Positions 6,234-13,410 of a DNA stretch of 28,288 nucleotides are shown one piece after another. The position numbers and the translations under genes are program-made. The notes beneath the pieces were generated by a model, which saw nothing but the letters and a program-made list of their open reading frames with translations, was not told the DNA's origin and searched no databases. Source of the DNA: Candidatus Gastranaerophilales bacterium (GTDB taxonomy: Bacteria; Cyanobacteriota; Vampirovibrionia; Gastranaerophilales; Gastranaerophilaceae). The stretch is from the NCBI GenBank assembly GCA_910587245.1, contig CAJULX010000004.1, positions 1 through 28,288 of the forward strand, read 5' to 3'. The stretch's first letter is position 1; every line of letters starts with the position of its first letter.

Positions 6234-8198
6234 CTAATAAAATTTTAATTTTGACGTTATAGGCTGATTATATTCCGTTTTATTTATTGAGCGGGCATCA
6301 ACAATAGGTGCAGGGGGCATTATGGACCATTTAAAAAGCGCTGTCTGCATTCTGCGGAAAAATTTATCCAGCCAGAGAATTTTTGTATTTTTATCAACTA
6401 TATGTTTTTCTTCGTAAAGAAATGTTTCCAAAAGCATTTCTTCCTTGCTCTGGTGCAGATTTTCAAGGCGCCAGATAACTTCATCCAAAAATTCATAAGG
6501 CATAAGGGCATCTTCTGCAAGAAGCGGTTTGCCTGTATTCGGGTCTATGGCAAGCTCTGCACCGGGCGGCTTGGTTAAAACTGCCGTAGGGATAGCGTTT
6601 CGCTCGAGCCTGTTTTTATTAAGCCAGCGCGCAAGGGCGAAAAGTTTTGTTTTTGTAATATCCGCTATGGGCGCAAAACCGCCCGACATATCACCGTTTA
6701 TTGTGGCATAGCCCATATATAATTCTGATTTATCGGATGTGGCAACGGGCATGGCGTTAGGAAATTCGTTTGAAATGCCCCATAAAATCATAGCGCGGCT
6801 TCGAGCCTGAATATTGTCATTTGTTAAAGGTGCCTTAAACCTATCCTGCCACCTGGTTTCAACCGTATCAAATACCTTAGAAAACGTATCCCGTGCGGCA
6901 TTGAACATATTTAAAATCGGGATTTCCGCGTAGTTAACCCCTAAATTGTCACACAATTCTTTAGCGTCAGATTTGCTCTGCATGCTTGTTATGGAAGATG
7001 GCATAGAAATTGCAAAAACGTTTTCTTTACCGAGCGCATCGGCAAGCAAAACACAGGATACGGAAGAATCTAAGCCGCCTGAAACGCCCAGAACTGCTCT
7101 TTTAAAGCCATTTTTATGAAAATAATCCCTGATGGAGCTTGTCACAGTAAGATATGTACGTTCTAAATCAGGCTCATAATCAAGACTGAAGGCCTTTTGC
7201 GCGTTTAACGTCTGTTCCAAACCGCAGGGAAGGGGGTAAATACGATTAACATCCGTGTCTTTAGCAGTTTTTGAGGGCGGTTGTACTATGAAAAACTGCT
7301 CACTGAAAGACTTTGCACGCGCCAAAATCTCGCCATCTGCACCGTAGAGCCTGCTTGCACCCTGAAAAGTAATATTATCCACCGCACCTACCTGATTTAC
7401 ATAACAAATCGGCGTTTGATATTTTTTGCTCACAAAAGATAACATATTATGAAGCAGCTGTTCTTTTTTTGCACGGGTGGGCGAAGAACTGCAATTAATG
7501 ATTAAATCAGGCTTTTGCTCCTCTATAATTTTATCAACGGGGTCAAAACTGTACACAGGATGGTCAAAAAAGTCTTTATCCGCCCAGTTTTCTTCGCAAA
7601 TTATTACTCCCACACGGTTTTTGCCGATTTCTATAATTCTTTCCTTTGAATCAAATTCGGCGGATTGAAAATATCTTGCGTCGCTAAACTCGCTGTAGAC
7701 GGGCAATAGCGTTTTTCGTATAATTGTTTCGATTTTTTTATTCGATAAAACGGCAACTGAGTTAAAATATCTTTTGCCCATATAAAATCTGTTAAATTCG
7801 CAAAAACCAATCAGCACCTTGGTTTTACCCGTGCACTTAGCCAGCTTTTCAAGATATTCAATGTTTTTTTCAACCAATTTCGGATAGCGGTCGATAATAT
7901 CGAAAACGGGGTAGCCGAATAAAAACAGCTCAGGAAAGGCAATTGCACCCACTTTTAATTCATTTGCCCATTCGATATATTTTTTTGCCTTGTTAAAATT
8001 GTATTCTATATCCCCCACAATAGGGTCAACCTGCGCCAGTACAATGGTTTCAGGTGTAAGACGGGATTTAATTTTAGATATCAGCTCTTTTTTTTCATCC
8101 GCCGAAAGCGCTGCAGCAGAAGGATTTGTATGAAAATTTTCGCCGCAGAATTCATATGCGGAAAGTTCATCTTTTATATGTTTTGTAATATCAAGCAT
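6234..8198 (-). CDS. nadE: Glutamine-dependent NAD+ synthase
   Basis: The enzyme makes NAD+ from nicotinate adenine dinucleotide, ATP and glutamine in the last step of NAD synthesis. The 654-residue protein is the two-domain type. An N-terminal nitrilase-fold glutaminase has its Glu-Lys-Cys triad visible as E90 (AFPELFLFG), K162 (RKTLLPVYSE) and C201 (GVIICEENW). The C-terminal synthetase domain has the PP-loop SGGLDSS at about 373-379. About 50 residues precede the nitrilase core. AAGGA upstream of the ATG supports the start. A possible -10 box TATACT lies at 8263-8268 with a weak -35. It is encoded alone, with no other NAD genes nearby. Confidence 0.97.
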   Translation of the reverse strand: MLDITKHIKDELSAYEFCGENFHTNPSAAALSADEKKELISKIKSRLTPETIVLAQVDPIVGDIEYNFNKAKKYIEWANELKVGAIAFPELFLFGYPVFDIIDRYPKLVEKNIEYLEKLAKCTGKTKVLIGFCEFNRFYMGKRYFNSVAVLSNKKIETIIRKTLLPVYSEFSDARYFQSAEFDSKERIIEIGKNRVGVIICEENWADKDFFDHPVYSFDPVDKIIEEQKPDLIINCSSSPTRAKKEQLLHNMLSFVSKKYQTPICYVNQVGAVDNITFQGASRLYGADGEILARAKSFSEQFFIVQPPSKTAKDTDVNRIYPLPCGLEQTLNAQKAFSLDYEPDLERTYLTVTSSIRDYFHKNGFKRAVLGVSGGLDSSVSCVLLADALGKENVFAISMPSSITSMQSKSDAKELCDNLGVNYAEIPILNMFNAARDTFSKVFDTVETRWQDRFKAPLTNDNIQARSRAMILWGISNEFPNAMPVATSDKSELYMGYATINGDMSGGFAPIADITKTKLFALARWLNKNRLERNAIPTAVLTKPPGAELAIDPNTGKPLLAEDALMPYEFLDEVIWRLENLHQSKEEMLLETFLYEEKHIVDKNTKILWLDKFFRRMQTALFKWSIMPPAPIVDARSINKTEYNQPITSKLKFY

Positions 8199-8305
8199 GG
8201 TTAAAATCCTTGTAGTTTAAGGGCTTTAGGCGTTTCTAAAATCAATCGCCCGCCGCCTTTCAAGTATACCACAAGGATAAAAACTGCTCCATAATTTGTT
8301 AAAAA

Positions 8306-9436
8306 CTAGTTGCTAACCTGTTTTTGCTGGGCTGCATTGTATCTGTCGCCAAAAATTTCTATGTTTGAAATTTTATCTTCAAAAGCTGCCCATTCTTCAT
8401 TTGTCCATTTAAAATTAAGTGCTGCAAGGTTTTCCTTCAAATGAGCCTCAACCGTGGTGCCCGGTATAGGCACAATATACGGACGTTTATGTAAAAGCCA
8501 TGAAAGTGCCACCTGTGCAGGGTTTGCACCTTTAGACGCCCCGAATTCTTTCATAGCATCAATTATAACGTAATTTTTCTTCATAGCTTCGGGTGTAAAC
8601 CTTGGCAGAGTGTGGCGATTATCATTCGCTTCATAAAATTTCGTATTTTCATTCATGGTTCCTGCTAAATAGCCTCTATTTAGGGGGCTGTAAGGAACAA
8701 AGCCAATGCCAAGCTCTTCCAAAACGGGGAAAATATTCTTTTCGGGCGCCTGCCACATAAGGTGATACTCGCTCTGCACAGCGGTTACAGGCTGGACTGC
8801 ATGCGCTTTGCGTATAATTTCGGGGCTGACCTCGCAAAGCCCAAAATGGCGCACCTTTCCTTCTTTTATAAGTTCTTTTACGGTTCCTGCAACCTCTTCA
8901 ATAGGAATTTTCGGGTCAAATCTATGCTGATAAAATATATCAATAACATCGCGGCGCAAGCGTTTCAGCGATTCCTTGCAAACTTTTCTGATTTGTTTCG
9001 GTGAGCTGTCCAATTCGCCGTAATAGTACTTTCCGTTAACAATTTTATGCCCGAATTTTGTTGTAACGTTAATATTTTTATACTTATAAAGCCCTTTTCC
9101 CACAAGGGTTTCATTAATATGAGGACCGTAAACTTCCGCCGTATCAAAAAGATTTATCCCAAAATCCACACATTTGTGTAAAAGTCTTATCATTTCTTTT
9201 TCATCTTTTGCCATACCGCGGTTATAGTTCATGCCCATGCAGCCAAATCCAAGTGCTGTCACCTTCATTGCTGCACCACCCGAACCTAAAATTCTATACT
9301 CTGTAATCAATTTTTCATCTTTAAAAATTTTTGCATCCGCCCTGTTTAAAACAGGAGAAGCCAGCAATACCGCGCTCACAAGTCCTGCGGTTTTTAAAAA
9401 ATCTCTGCGTCCTGTGTTTATATGGTTATCTTTCAT
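8306..9436 (-). CDS. Tat-exported aldo/keto reductase
   Basis: This is a 376-residue NADPH-type aldo/keto reductase. The N-terminus is a twin-arginine signal, GRRDFLKTAG at residues 9-18, then a hydrophobic stretch and a likely cleavage after ADA at about 35, so the mature enzyme should work outside the cytoplasm. The catalytic tetrad is complete: D98, Y103, K127 and H171. Met and Gly near AVLL are part of the signal. The barrel ends with a HLKENLAAL region near residue 345. Substrate cannot be predicted. The Shine-Dalgarno site AAGGAGG is strong. The promoter has a 19-bp spacer containing a dyad, typical of MerR-family control, suggesting induction by an electrophile, oxidant or metal; no merR-type gene is in the window. 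Confidence 0.95.
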   Translation of the reverse strand: MKDNHINTGRRDFLKTAGLVSAVLLASPVLNRADAKIFKDEKLITEYRILGSGGAAMKVTALGFGCMGMNYNRGMAKDEKEMIRLLHKCVDFGINLFDTAEVYGPHINETLVGKGLYKYKNINVTTKFGHKIVNGKYYYGELDSSPKQIRKVCKESLKRLRRDVIDIFYQHRFDPKIPIEEVAGTVKELIKEGKVRHFGLCEVSPEIIRKAHAVQPVTAVQSEYHLMWQAPEKNIFPVLEELGIGFVPYSPLNRGYLAGTMNENTKFYEANDNRHTLPRFTPEAMKKNYVIIDAMKEFGASKGANPAQVALSWLLHKRPYIVPIPGTTVEAHLKENLAALNFKWTNEEWAAFEDKISNIEIFGDRYNAAQQKQVSN

Positions 9437-9462
9437 ATTGCCTCCTTTTTAATTTTTTATAT

Positions 9463-9493
9463 ATTATAAATTTTAGAGTTCACTCTAAGTCAA
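9463..9493 (-). promoter_or_regulatory. MerR-type promoter of the aldo/keto reductase
   Basis: On the minus strand TTGACT (9488-9493) and a perfect TATAAT (9463-9468) are separated by 19 bp. The spacer is filled by the dyad TTAGAGT-N2-ACTCTAA (9473-9488 on the plus strand). An overlong spacer holding the operator is the hallmark of MerR-family activators, which untwist the DNA to realign the two boxes. Confidence 0.8.
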
Positions 9494-9520
9494 GAAAAAC
9501 AAAAATTAGTAAATAAAAAA

Positions 9521-9546
9521 TGAACAATTTAAATTTCTAAATCGTT
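9521..9546 (+). promoter_or_regulatory. Candidate ECF sigma promoter for the anti-sigma/sigma/Spy operon
   Basis: TGAACA (9521-9526) and CGTT (9543-9546) are 16 bp apart, close to the TGAAAC-N16-CGTA layout known for SigW-like ECF promoters. It lies 44 bp upstream of the operon's first start codon. Autoregulation by the encoded sigma factor is inferred. Confidence 0.4.
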
Positions 9547-9590
9547 GTAATAAGTGAAGTGAAAAAACAATAAAAAATCAGGAAACAACA

Positions 9591-9953
9591 ATGGATAAAA
9601 AATGCAAAAAATTTGAAGAATTATTTATTTCGGAAGATGAAAAATCATTTCTGGCGCACATTAAAGAATGCGAAGAATGCAAAGCCGAATATGAAAAAAT
9701 GCAAAAAGTATCAAATCTTATAAAAGAGGTAAAGCCCTTATACAGAAAGAAAAGAATTGCAAGAAAAAATATTGCCGCAATGGCTGCTTCTTTTTTAATG
9801 ATATTTTTAGCATTTTTTGCAATGCAGATTTTGAGCCCCGATTCTTTTATAAATGAAACCATAGCAAGCATTTCAGGTTCAAATTATACATATGAACAGA
9901 TGGGTTTGCCTGTGGATGATTTCGGGCTCATTATGGTAGATTATGATTATTAA
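9591..9953 (+). CDS. Membrane-anchored anti-sigma factor with zinc-finger motif
   Basis: The 120-residue protein has an H23-x3-C27-x2-C30 motif plus an upstream C5, matching the zinc-binding anti-sigma (zf-HC2/ZAS) pattern. A single membrane helix follows at about 61-81, then a short outer domain of about 38 residues with SNYTYEQMGLPVDDFG. It should hold the downstream ECF sigma factor at the membrane until an envelope signal releases it. It is the first gene of the operon, ahead of the sigma gene, whereas many such operons have the sigma gene first. Shine-Dalgarno AGGAA precedes the ATG. Confidence 0.85.
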   Translation: MDKKCKKFEELFISEDEKSFLAHIKECEECKAEYEKMQKVSNLIKEVKPLYRKKRIARKNIAAMAASFLMIFLAFFAMQILSPDSFINETIASISGSNYTYEQMGLPVDDFGLIMVDYDY

Positions 9954-10002
9954 AAATCCTTATCAATAGGGGATATTAAGAGAATTTTCAGGATAAAATT
10001 TA

Positions 10003-10509
10003 ATGAATTTCAAAGATATATTTCAAAATAAACAAAAAATAAAAAATATTATAAAACTTGTTACAAAGGAAAATACCGAAGTCTGCGAAGATTTAGAGCA
10101 GGAAGTATATATTAAAGCCTTTAAAAACAAGGATAAATATAATGAAACGGGTAAATTTTCAAATTGGATTACAACAATTACGTACAATGTTTCAAGGGAT
10201 TATTTAAAAAGCGCTAAAAAACGTCATGAAACCCAATTTGAAGACGAAAACAACATTATAAATATTAAAGATAAGAAAATTTCACTTGAAGAAAAAATGC
10301 TTCAAAAAGAACGCCAGATAAGAATTTCAGGAGCGATTAATTCTTTAAATAAAAAAATGAGAGATGTGATAATACTATCCGAAATAGAAAACCTTACCTA
10401 TGAAGAAATTGCAAAAAGGCTAAATTGCCCCTTAGGTACGGTAAAATCGAGAATTTATAACGCAAAAAAAGAACTTTACAATATATTGGAAGATTTAATT
10501 AAAGAATAA
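10003..10509 (+). CDS. ECF-type RNA polymerase sigma factor
   Basis: The 168-residue protein has sigma region 2 at about residues 28-70, including the helix with EDLEQEVYIKAFKNK and the FSNWITTITYNVSRDYLK segment. An acidic linker of about 40 residues follows. Region 4 at about 112-160 carries MRDVIILSEIENLTYEEIA and the HTH with GTVKSRIYNAKKEL. Regions 1 and 3 are absent, as expected for the ECF group. It lies 49 bp after the anti-sigma gene and 24 bp before the Spy-like gene, so the three are probably one envelope-stress operon. AGGA supports the start. Confidence 0.93.
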   Translation: MNFKDIFQNKQKIKNIIKLVTKENTEVCEDLEQEVYIKAFKNKDKYNETGKFSNWITTITYNVSRDYLKSAKKRHETQFEDENNIINIKDKKISLEEKMLQKERQIRISGAINSLNKKMRDVIILSEIENLTYEEIAKRLNCPLGTVKSRIYNAKKELYNILEDLIKE

Positions 10510-10533
10510 TTTATTTGAAAGGAAATTTAAATT

Positions 10534-11157
10534 ATGAAAAAACAAATTTTAACTATAGCACTTGCTGCAACCGTTATAACGGGTGGTATTACGATGGCGC
10601 AAGCCGTACCTTGCAAAGTGGGCGAACCTGTTAATACAGCTGTTGAACAGAAAAAACCCGAAACATGCAATCTGCCGAAAAAAGAAATGAGACAAAACCT
10701 TACACCCGAACAACGAAAAGCCATGATGGAAAAAAGGGTGGAAGAATTCAATAAAGCAATGGGCTTATCCGATGAGCAGATAGCAAAAGCCAAAGAAATC
10801 AGAACAAAGGGACATGAAAAAATGAAGCCCTTAATGGAAAAGAAAAAAGCAAAAATGGATGAAATCCGCGCAGTAATGGCAGATGACAACCTTACGGTAA
10901 AAGTTCAGGATAAAAAAATTGAAACCCTTAGAGCTGATTTAAAAAGTATCGATCAGGATATCCGCCAGATGAGACGCGACAATGAAAAAGAATTTCAGGC
11001 AATCTTAACGAATGAACAAAAAGCAAAATACGCCCAAATCAAAGAAGAAGGCAGAAAACATTTTAAAGAACACAGAAGACCCCAGGGTCCCGAAAACTTC
11101 GGACACAGACCGCCCGTAAAAGACCACAGATACAGACCGATGCCTGAAAAACAATAA
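10534..11157 (+). CDS. Spy/CpxP-like periplasmic stress protein
   Basis: This 207-residue exported protein has a Sec signal peptide of about 24 residues ending in TMAQA. The mature part is highly charged and helical. It contains an LTPEQRKAMM segment and a second LTNEQKAKYAQI segment, resembling the LTxxQ motifs of the Spy/CpxP family of ATP-independent periplasmic chaperones and metal-stress sensors. The C-terminus is His/Arg/Pro-rich (residues about 178-207), which could bind metal. Being third in an anti-sigma/ECF sigma operon, it is probably a regulon effector. AAAGGA precedes the ATG, and an intrinsic terminator follows the stop. Confidence 0.8.
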   Translation: MKKQILTIALAATVITGGITMAQAVPCKVGEPVNTAVEQKKPETCNLPKKEMRQNLTPEQRKAMMEKRVEEFNKAMGLSDEQIAKAKEIRTKGHEKMKPLMEKKKAKMDEIRAVMADDNLTVKVQDKKIETLRADLKSIDQDIRQMRRDNEKEFQAILTNEQKAKYAQIKEEGRKHFKEHRRPQGPENFGHRPPVKDHRYRPMPEKQ

Positions 11158-11172
11158 CCTTCATAAAGACAC

Positions 11173-11208
11173 AAAAATACCCTGAAAACAAGCTTTCAGG
11201 GTATTTTT
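11173..11208 (+). terminator. Intrinsic terminator of the ECF operon
   Basis: A perfect 15-bp inverted repeat (11173-11187 and 11194-11208) with a six-base loop ends in T5. The A-rich left arm means it could also work on the other strand. Confidence 0.9.
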
Positions 11209-11218
11209 ATTAAGCAAA

Positions 11219-11247
11219 TTGCAAACATTTTAAAAATATAATATAAT
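11219..11247 (+). promoter_or_regulatory. Promoter of the pilin-like gene
   Basis: TTGCAA (11219-11224) and TATAAT (11242-11247) are exactly 17 bp apart. Predicted start is near 11254, giving a leader of about 25 nt. This also argues against a TTG start at 11252. Confidence 0.75.
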
Positions 11248-11278
11248 CTACTTGGAATTTAAATGGAGTATCTTTCAA

Positions 11279-12019
11279 ATGAAATTAAATTTTTTCAATA
11301 AAAAATTAAAAGGCTTTACGCTTGCCGAATTAATGATTGTACTTGCGGTGCTTGCAGTTATCGCCGCAGTTTTAATGCCCACGGTATTCAATTCAATGCC
11401 TGATGAAAACAGGCTGAAATTTAAAAAGGGCTATTATACTTTAAAAAGAACCATTGATGCCCTCGTAAACTCTGATGCTTATCAAAATACTGGCGGAAAA
11501 TTCGGTGAATTACTGGATAGCACTGATGATAAGCCGACATTTGCAGGCGTTTTGGAAGATGGTGACGACGGTTCAAAATATTTCTGCGTTCAATTCTCGG
11601 AAATGTTAAACAGCACCGAAACACAATGCGAACAATATCTTGACACCTTAAAATCAGGCGTTATTGCAACAAACTTTGAAGCTACAACATTCAGCGGCGG
11701 CGACATAGATTCAAAATGTGCGGATGTATTTTTACAGGGAAGCAATGAAACCGTAAACATTAAGACACAGGATGGCATATACTGGGCTATGCCTCTTGAT
11801 AACTTCTCCGGTGTAAAAAATTCGAATCAAATGAAAAATATTACAAATTATAATACAATTCCCGCCTACTATGCAGTTATTTGTATGGATGTAGACGGCA
11901 AAGGCGGCGAAAAATCATACGGTTTCGGTATCAGAAGAGACGGAAAAGTGGTAGCGGGACAACGCGCTAAGGAATTGCTCAAAGAAGGTACTACAAACAC
12001 CCTTCCTGATGCAGACTAA
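11279..12019 (+). CDS. Type IV pilin-like / pseudopilin protein
   Basis: The 246-residue protein starts at the ATG at 11279, with GGAG ten bases upstream. An upstream in-frame TTG at 11252 sits at the predicted transcription start and is unlikely. The N-terminus has a short basic leader, the prepilin cleavage site KG|FTLAEL and a hydrophobic helix to about residue 35. The C-terminal domain is unique, with several Cys residues (FCVQF, TQCEQY, SKCADVF, VICMD) that may form disulfides, and a GFGIRRDGKV segment. It is probably a minor pilin or a type II secretion pseudopilin. No pilus assembly genes lie in the window. It may be cotranscribed with mtnP, 37 bp downstream. Confidence 0.85.
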   Translation: MKLNFFNKKLKGFTLAELMIVLAVLAVIAAVLMPTVFNSMPDENRLKFKKGYYTLKRTIDALVNSDAYQNTGGKFGELLDSTDDKPTFAGVLEDGDDGSKYFCVQFSEMLNSTETQCEQYLDTLKSGVIATNFEATTFSGGDIDSKCADVFLQGSNETVNIKTQDGIYWAMPLDNFSGVKNSNQMKNITNYNTIPAYYAVICMDVDGKGGEKSYGFGIRRDGKVVAGQRAKELLKEGTTNTLPDAD

Positions 12020-12056
12020 AACAATACGGATATTTTAAAAGAAAGATAAGATAATA

Positions 12057-12851
12057 ATGGAAAATTTAGCAACCATAGGAGTTTTTGGCGGTTCAGGATT
12101 TTATTCCTTTTTGGAAAATGCCAAAGAAATAACGATAGAAACACCGTACGGCCACACAAGCGATAAAATAACAATCGGCGATGTCGGCGGGAAAAAGGTT
12201 GCTTTTATGCCGCGCCACGGCAGAAATCATTCCATTACGCCAGAAAATGTTAATTACAGAGCAAATGTCTGGGCAATGAAAGAAATCGGGTGCAAAAGAG
12301 TAATAAGCCCATGTGCCGCAGGCTCTCTGCAAAAACACATAAAACCCGGTGATATTGTCTTTTGTGATCAATTTGTAGACTGGACATTCGGCAGAAGAAA
12401 AGATACTTTTCTTGAAGGTCCCCTTGTAACACACATTAGTGCGGCAGATCCATATTGCCCGAAATTTAGACAGACGGCTATTGAATCTTGTGAAAAACTG
12501 GGATTTAATTTTCATAAAACAGGTACCGTTGTTGTAATAAACGGTCCGAGATTTGCGACAAAGGCCGAAAGCCGATTTTTCACGGCTCAAGGTTTTGAAG
12601 TAATCAATATGACGCAGTATCCTGAAAGCTATCTTGTAAAAGAAATGGATATGTGTCCTTTAAATATTTCCTTAATAACGGATTATGATGCAGGATTGGT
12701 TTCTGATACGGAACCCGTATCCCATGCGGCTGTTATGGAAGTATTTAAAAACAATATTGAGCATTTAAAGAAACTTCTTTATGAAATTATTGTAAATATT
12801 AAAGAAGAAGAATGCACCTGCCATAGCACACTAAAGAATTCAAGGGTATAA
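12057..12851 (+). CDS. mtnP: S-methyl-5'-thioadenosine phosphorylase
   Basis: The enzyme cleaves methylthioadenosine with phosphate to adenine and methylthioribose-1-phosphate, recycling the by-product of polyamine synthesis. The 264-residue length is normal. Family motifs are all present: the N-terminal GVFGGSGFYSFL, the phosphate-site region MPRHGRNHSITPENVNYRAN, a CAAGSLQ segment, NGPRFATKAE and the purine-site region NMTQYPESYL, followed by TDYDAGL. A related purine nucleoside phosphorylase is the main alternative. The yggT-like gene begins one base after its stop codon, so the two are probably co-translated. No other methionine salvage genes are visible nearby. Confidence 0.93.
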   Translation: MENLATIGVFGGSGFYSFLENAKEITIETPYGHTSDKITIGDVGGKKVAFMPRHGRNHSITPENVNYRANVWAMKEIGCKRVISPCAAGSLQKHIKPGDIVFCDQFVDWTFGRRKDTFLEGPLVTHISAADPYCPKFRQTAIESCEKLGFNFHKTGTVVVINGPRFATKAESRFFTAQGFEVINMTQYPESYLVKEMDMCPLNISLITDYDAGLVSDTEPVSHAAVMEVFKNNIEHLKKLLYEIIVNIKEEECTCHSTLKNSRV

Positions 12852-12852
12852 A

Positions 12853-13116
12853 ATGATATCATACGGCGTTTATCAGTTTTTTAATTTAATAATGTTATTA
12901 ATGCTTATTAAGGTTTTATTGAGCTGGTTCCCGAATATCAATTGGTTTAAAGAACCGTTTTTATCTTTAAGAAAATTTACCGATATTTTCTTTCTGCCGT
13001 TCAGAAAAATTATTCCTCCCGTCGGGATGATTGATTTTTCACCTATTGTAGCATTTTTGGTGCTGGGTATTTTACAGACAGGCATTTACAGGCTTCTTGT
13101 AAGCTTTGGATTATAA
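12853..13116 (+). CDS. YggT family integral membrane protein
   Basis: This 87-residue protein has two hydrophobic helices, at about residues 3-25 and 60-85, flanking a conserved loop with SWFPNINWF, PFLSLRKFTD and FRKIIPPVGMIDFSPI. These are typical of the YggT/Ycf19 family, implicated in cell division or osmotic tolerance in some bacteria and in thylakoid biogenesis in Cyanobacteria. It starts one base after the mtnP stop codon. The function here is unknown. Confidence 0.9.
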   Translation: MISYGVYQFFNLIMLLMLIKVLLSWFPNINWFKEPFLSLRKFTDIFFLPFRKIIPPVGMIDFSPIVAFLVLGILQTGIYRLLVSFGL

Positions 13117-13257
13117 AATACTGCCGAAAATCGTTTTATAAAACTGTGGTGAATTTTAATTAATACTTGCATATTGTATTTGTTTTTGATAAATTAATAT
13201 CTGTAGCAAATAAGGATTTCCTGCCCAAAACAGGATTTTCATTCAAAATAATACTTT

Positions 13258-13331
13258 GCCCTGGTAGCTCAGCTGGATAGAGCAACTGCCTTCTAAGCAG
13301 TAGGTCATGCGTTCGAATCGCATCCAGGGTA
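13258..13331 (+). tRNA. tRNA-Arg (anticodon TCT)
   Basis: The 74-base cloverleaf is complete. The acceptor stem GCCCTGG/CCAGGGT has a terminal G-T pair, the D stem is GCTC/GAGC, the anticodon stem ACTGC/GCAGT carries loop CTTCTAA with anticodon TCT, the variable loop is five bases, and the T stem ATGCG/CGCAT carries loop TTCGAAT. The discriminator base is A. CCA is not encoded. A terminator follows ten bases later. Confidence 0.97.
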
Positions 13332-13340
13332 TTTTAAGAC

Positions 13341-13366
13341 AAAAAGCCTTTTAAAAGGCTTTTTTT
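13341..13366. terminator. Terminator after tRNA-Arg
   Basis: AAAAAGCC and GGCTTTTT flank a TTTTAAAA centre and are followed by a T run. The near-perfect symmetry means it could also terminate the acyl-CoA synthetase gene arriving from the other strand, whose stop lies 45 bases away. Confidence 0.85.
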
Positions 13367-13410
13367 ATTTTTATTATTAATTATTAAAGCTAAAATTAGG
13401 CCTGTGCATG

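Noticed and set aside
8206..8278. Inverted repeat ATCCTTGT/ACAAGGAT in the nadE upstream region
   Set aside because: The distal copy lies upstream of the likely -10 box, so it is not a leader stem, and 8 bp over a 73-bp span is weak evidence for an operator.
13219..13235. TCCTG/CAGGA hairpin between yggT and tRNA-Arg
   Set aside because: The stem is only 5 bp and the T run is interrupted; it is too weak to call as a terminator.
13341..13366. CRISPR-like or palindromic repeat
   Set aside because: It is a single terminator hairpin with no further copies; no repeat-spacer array is seen anywhere in the window.
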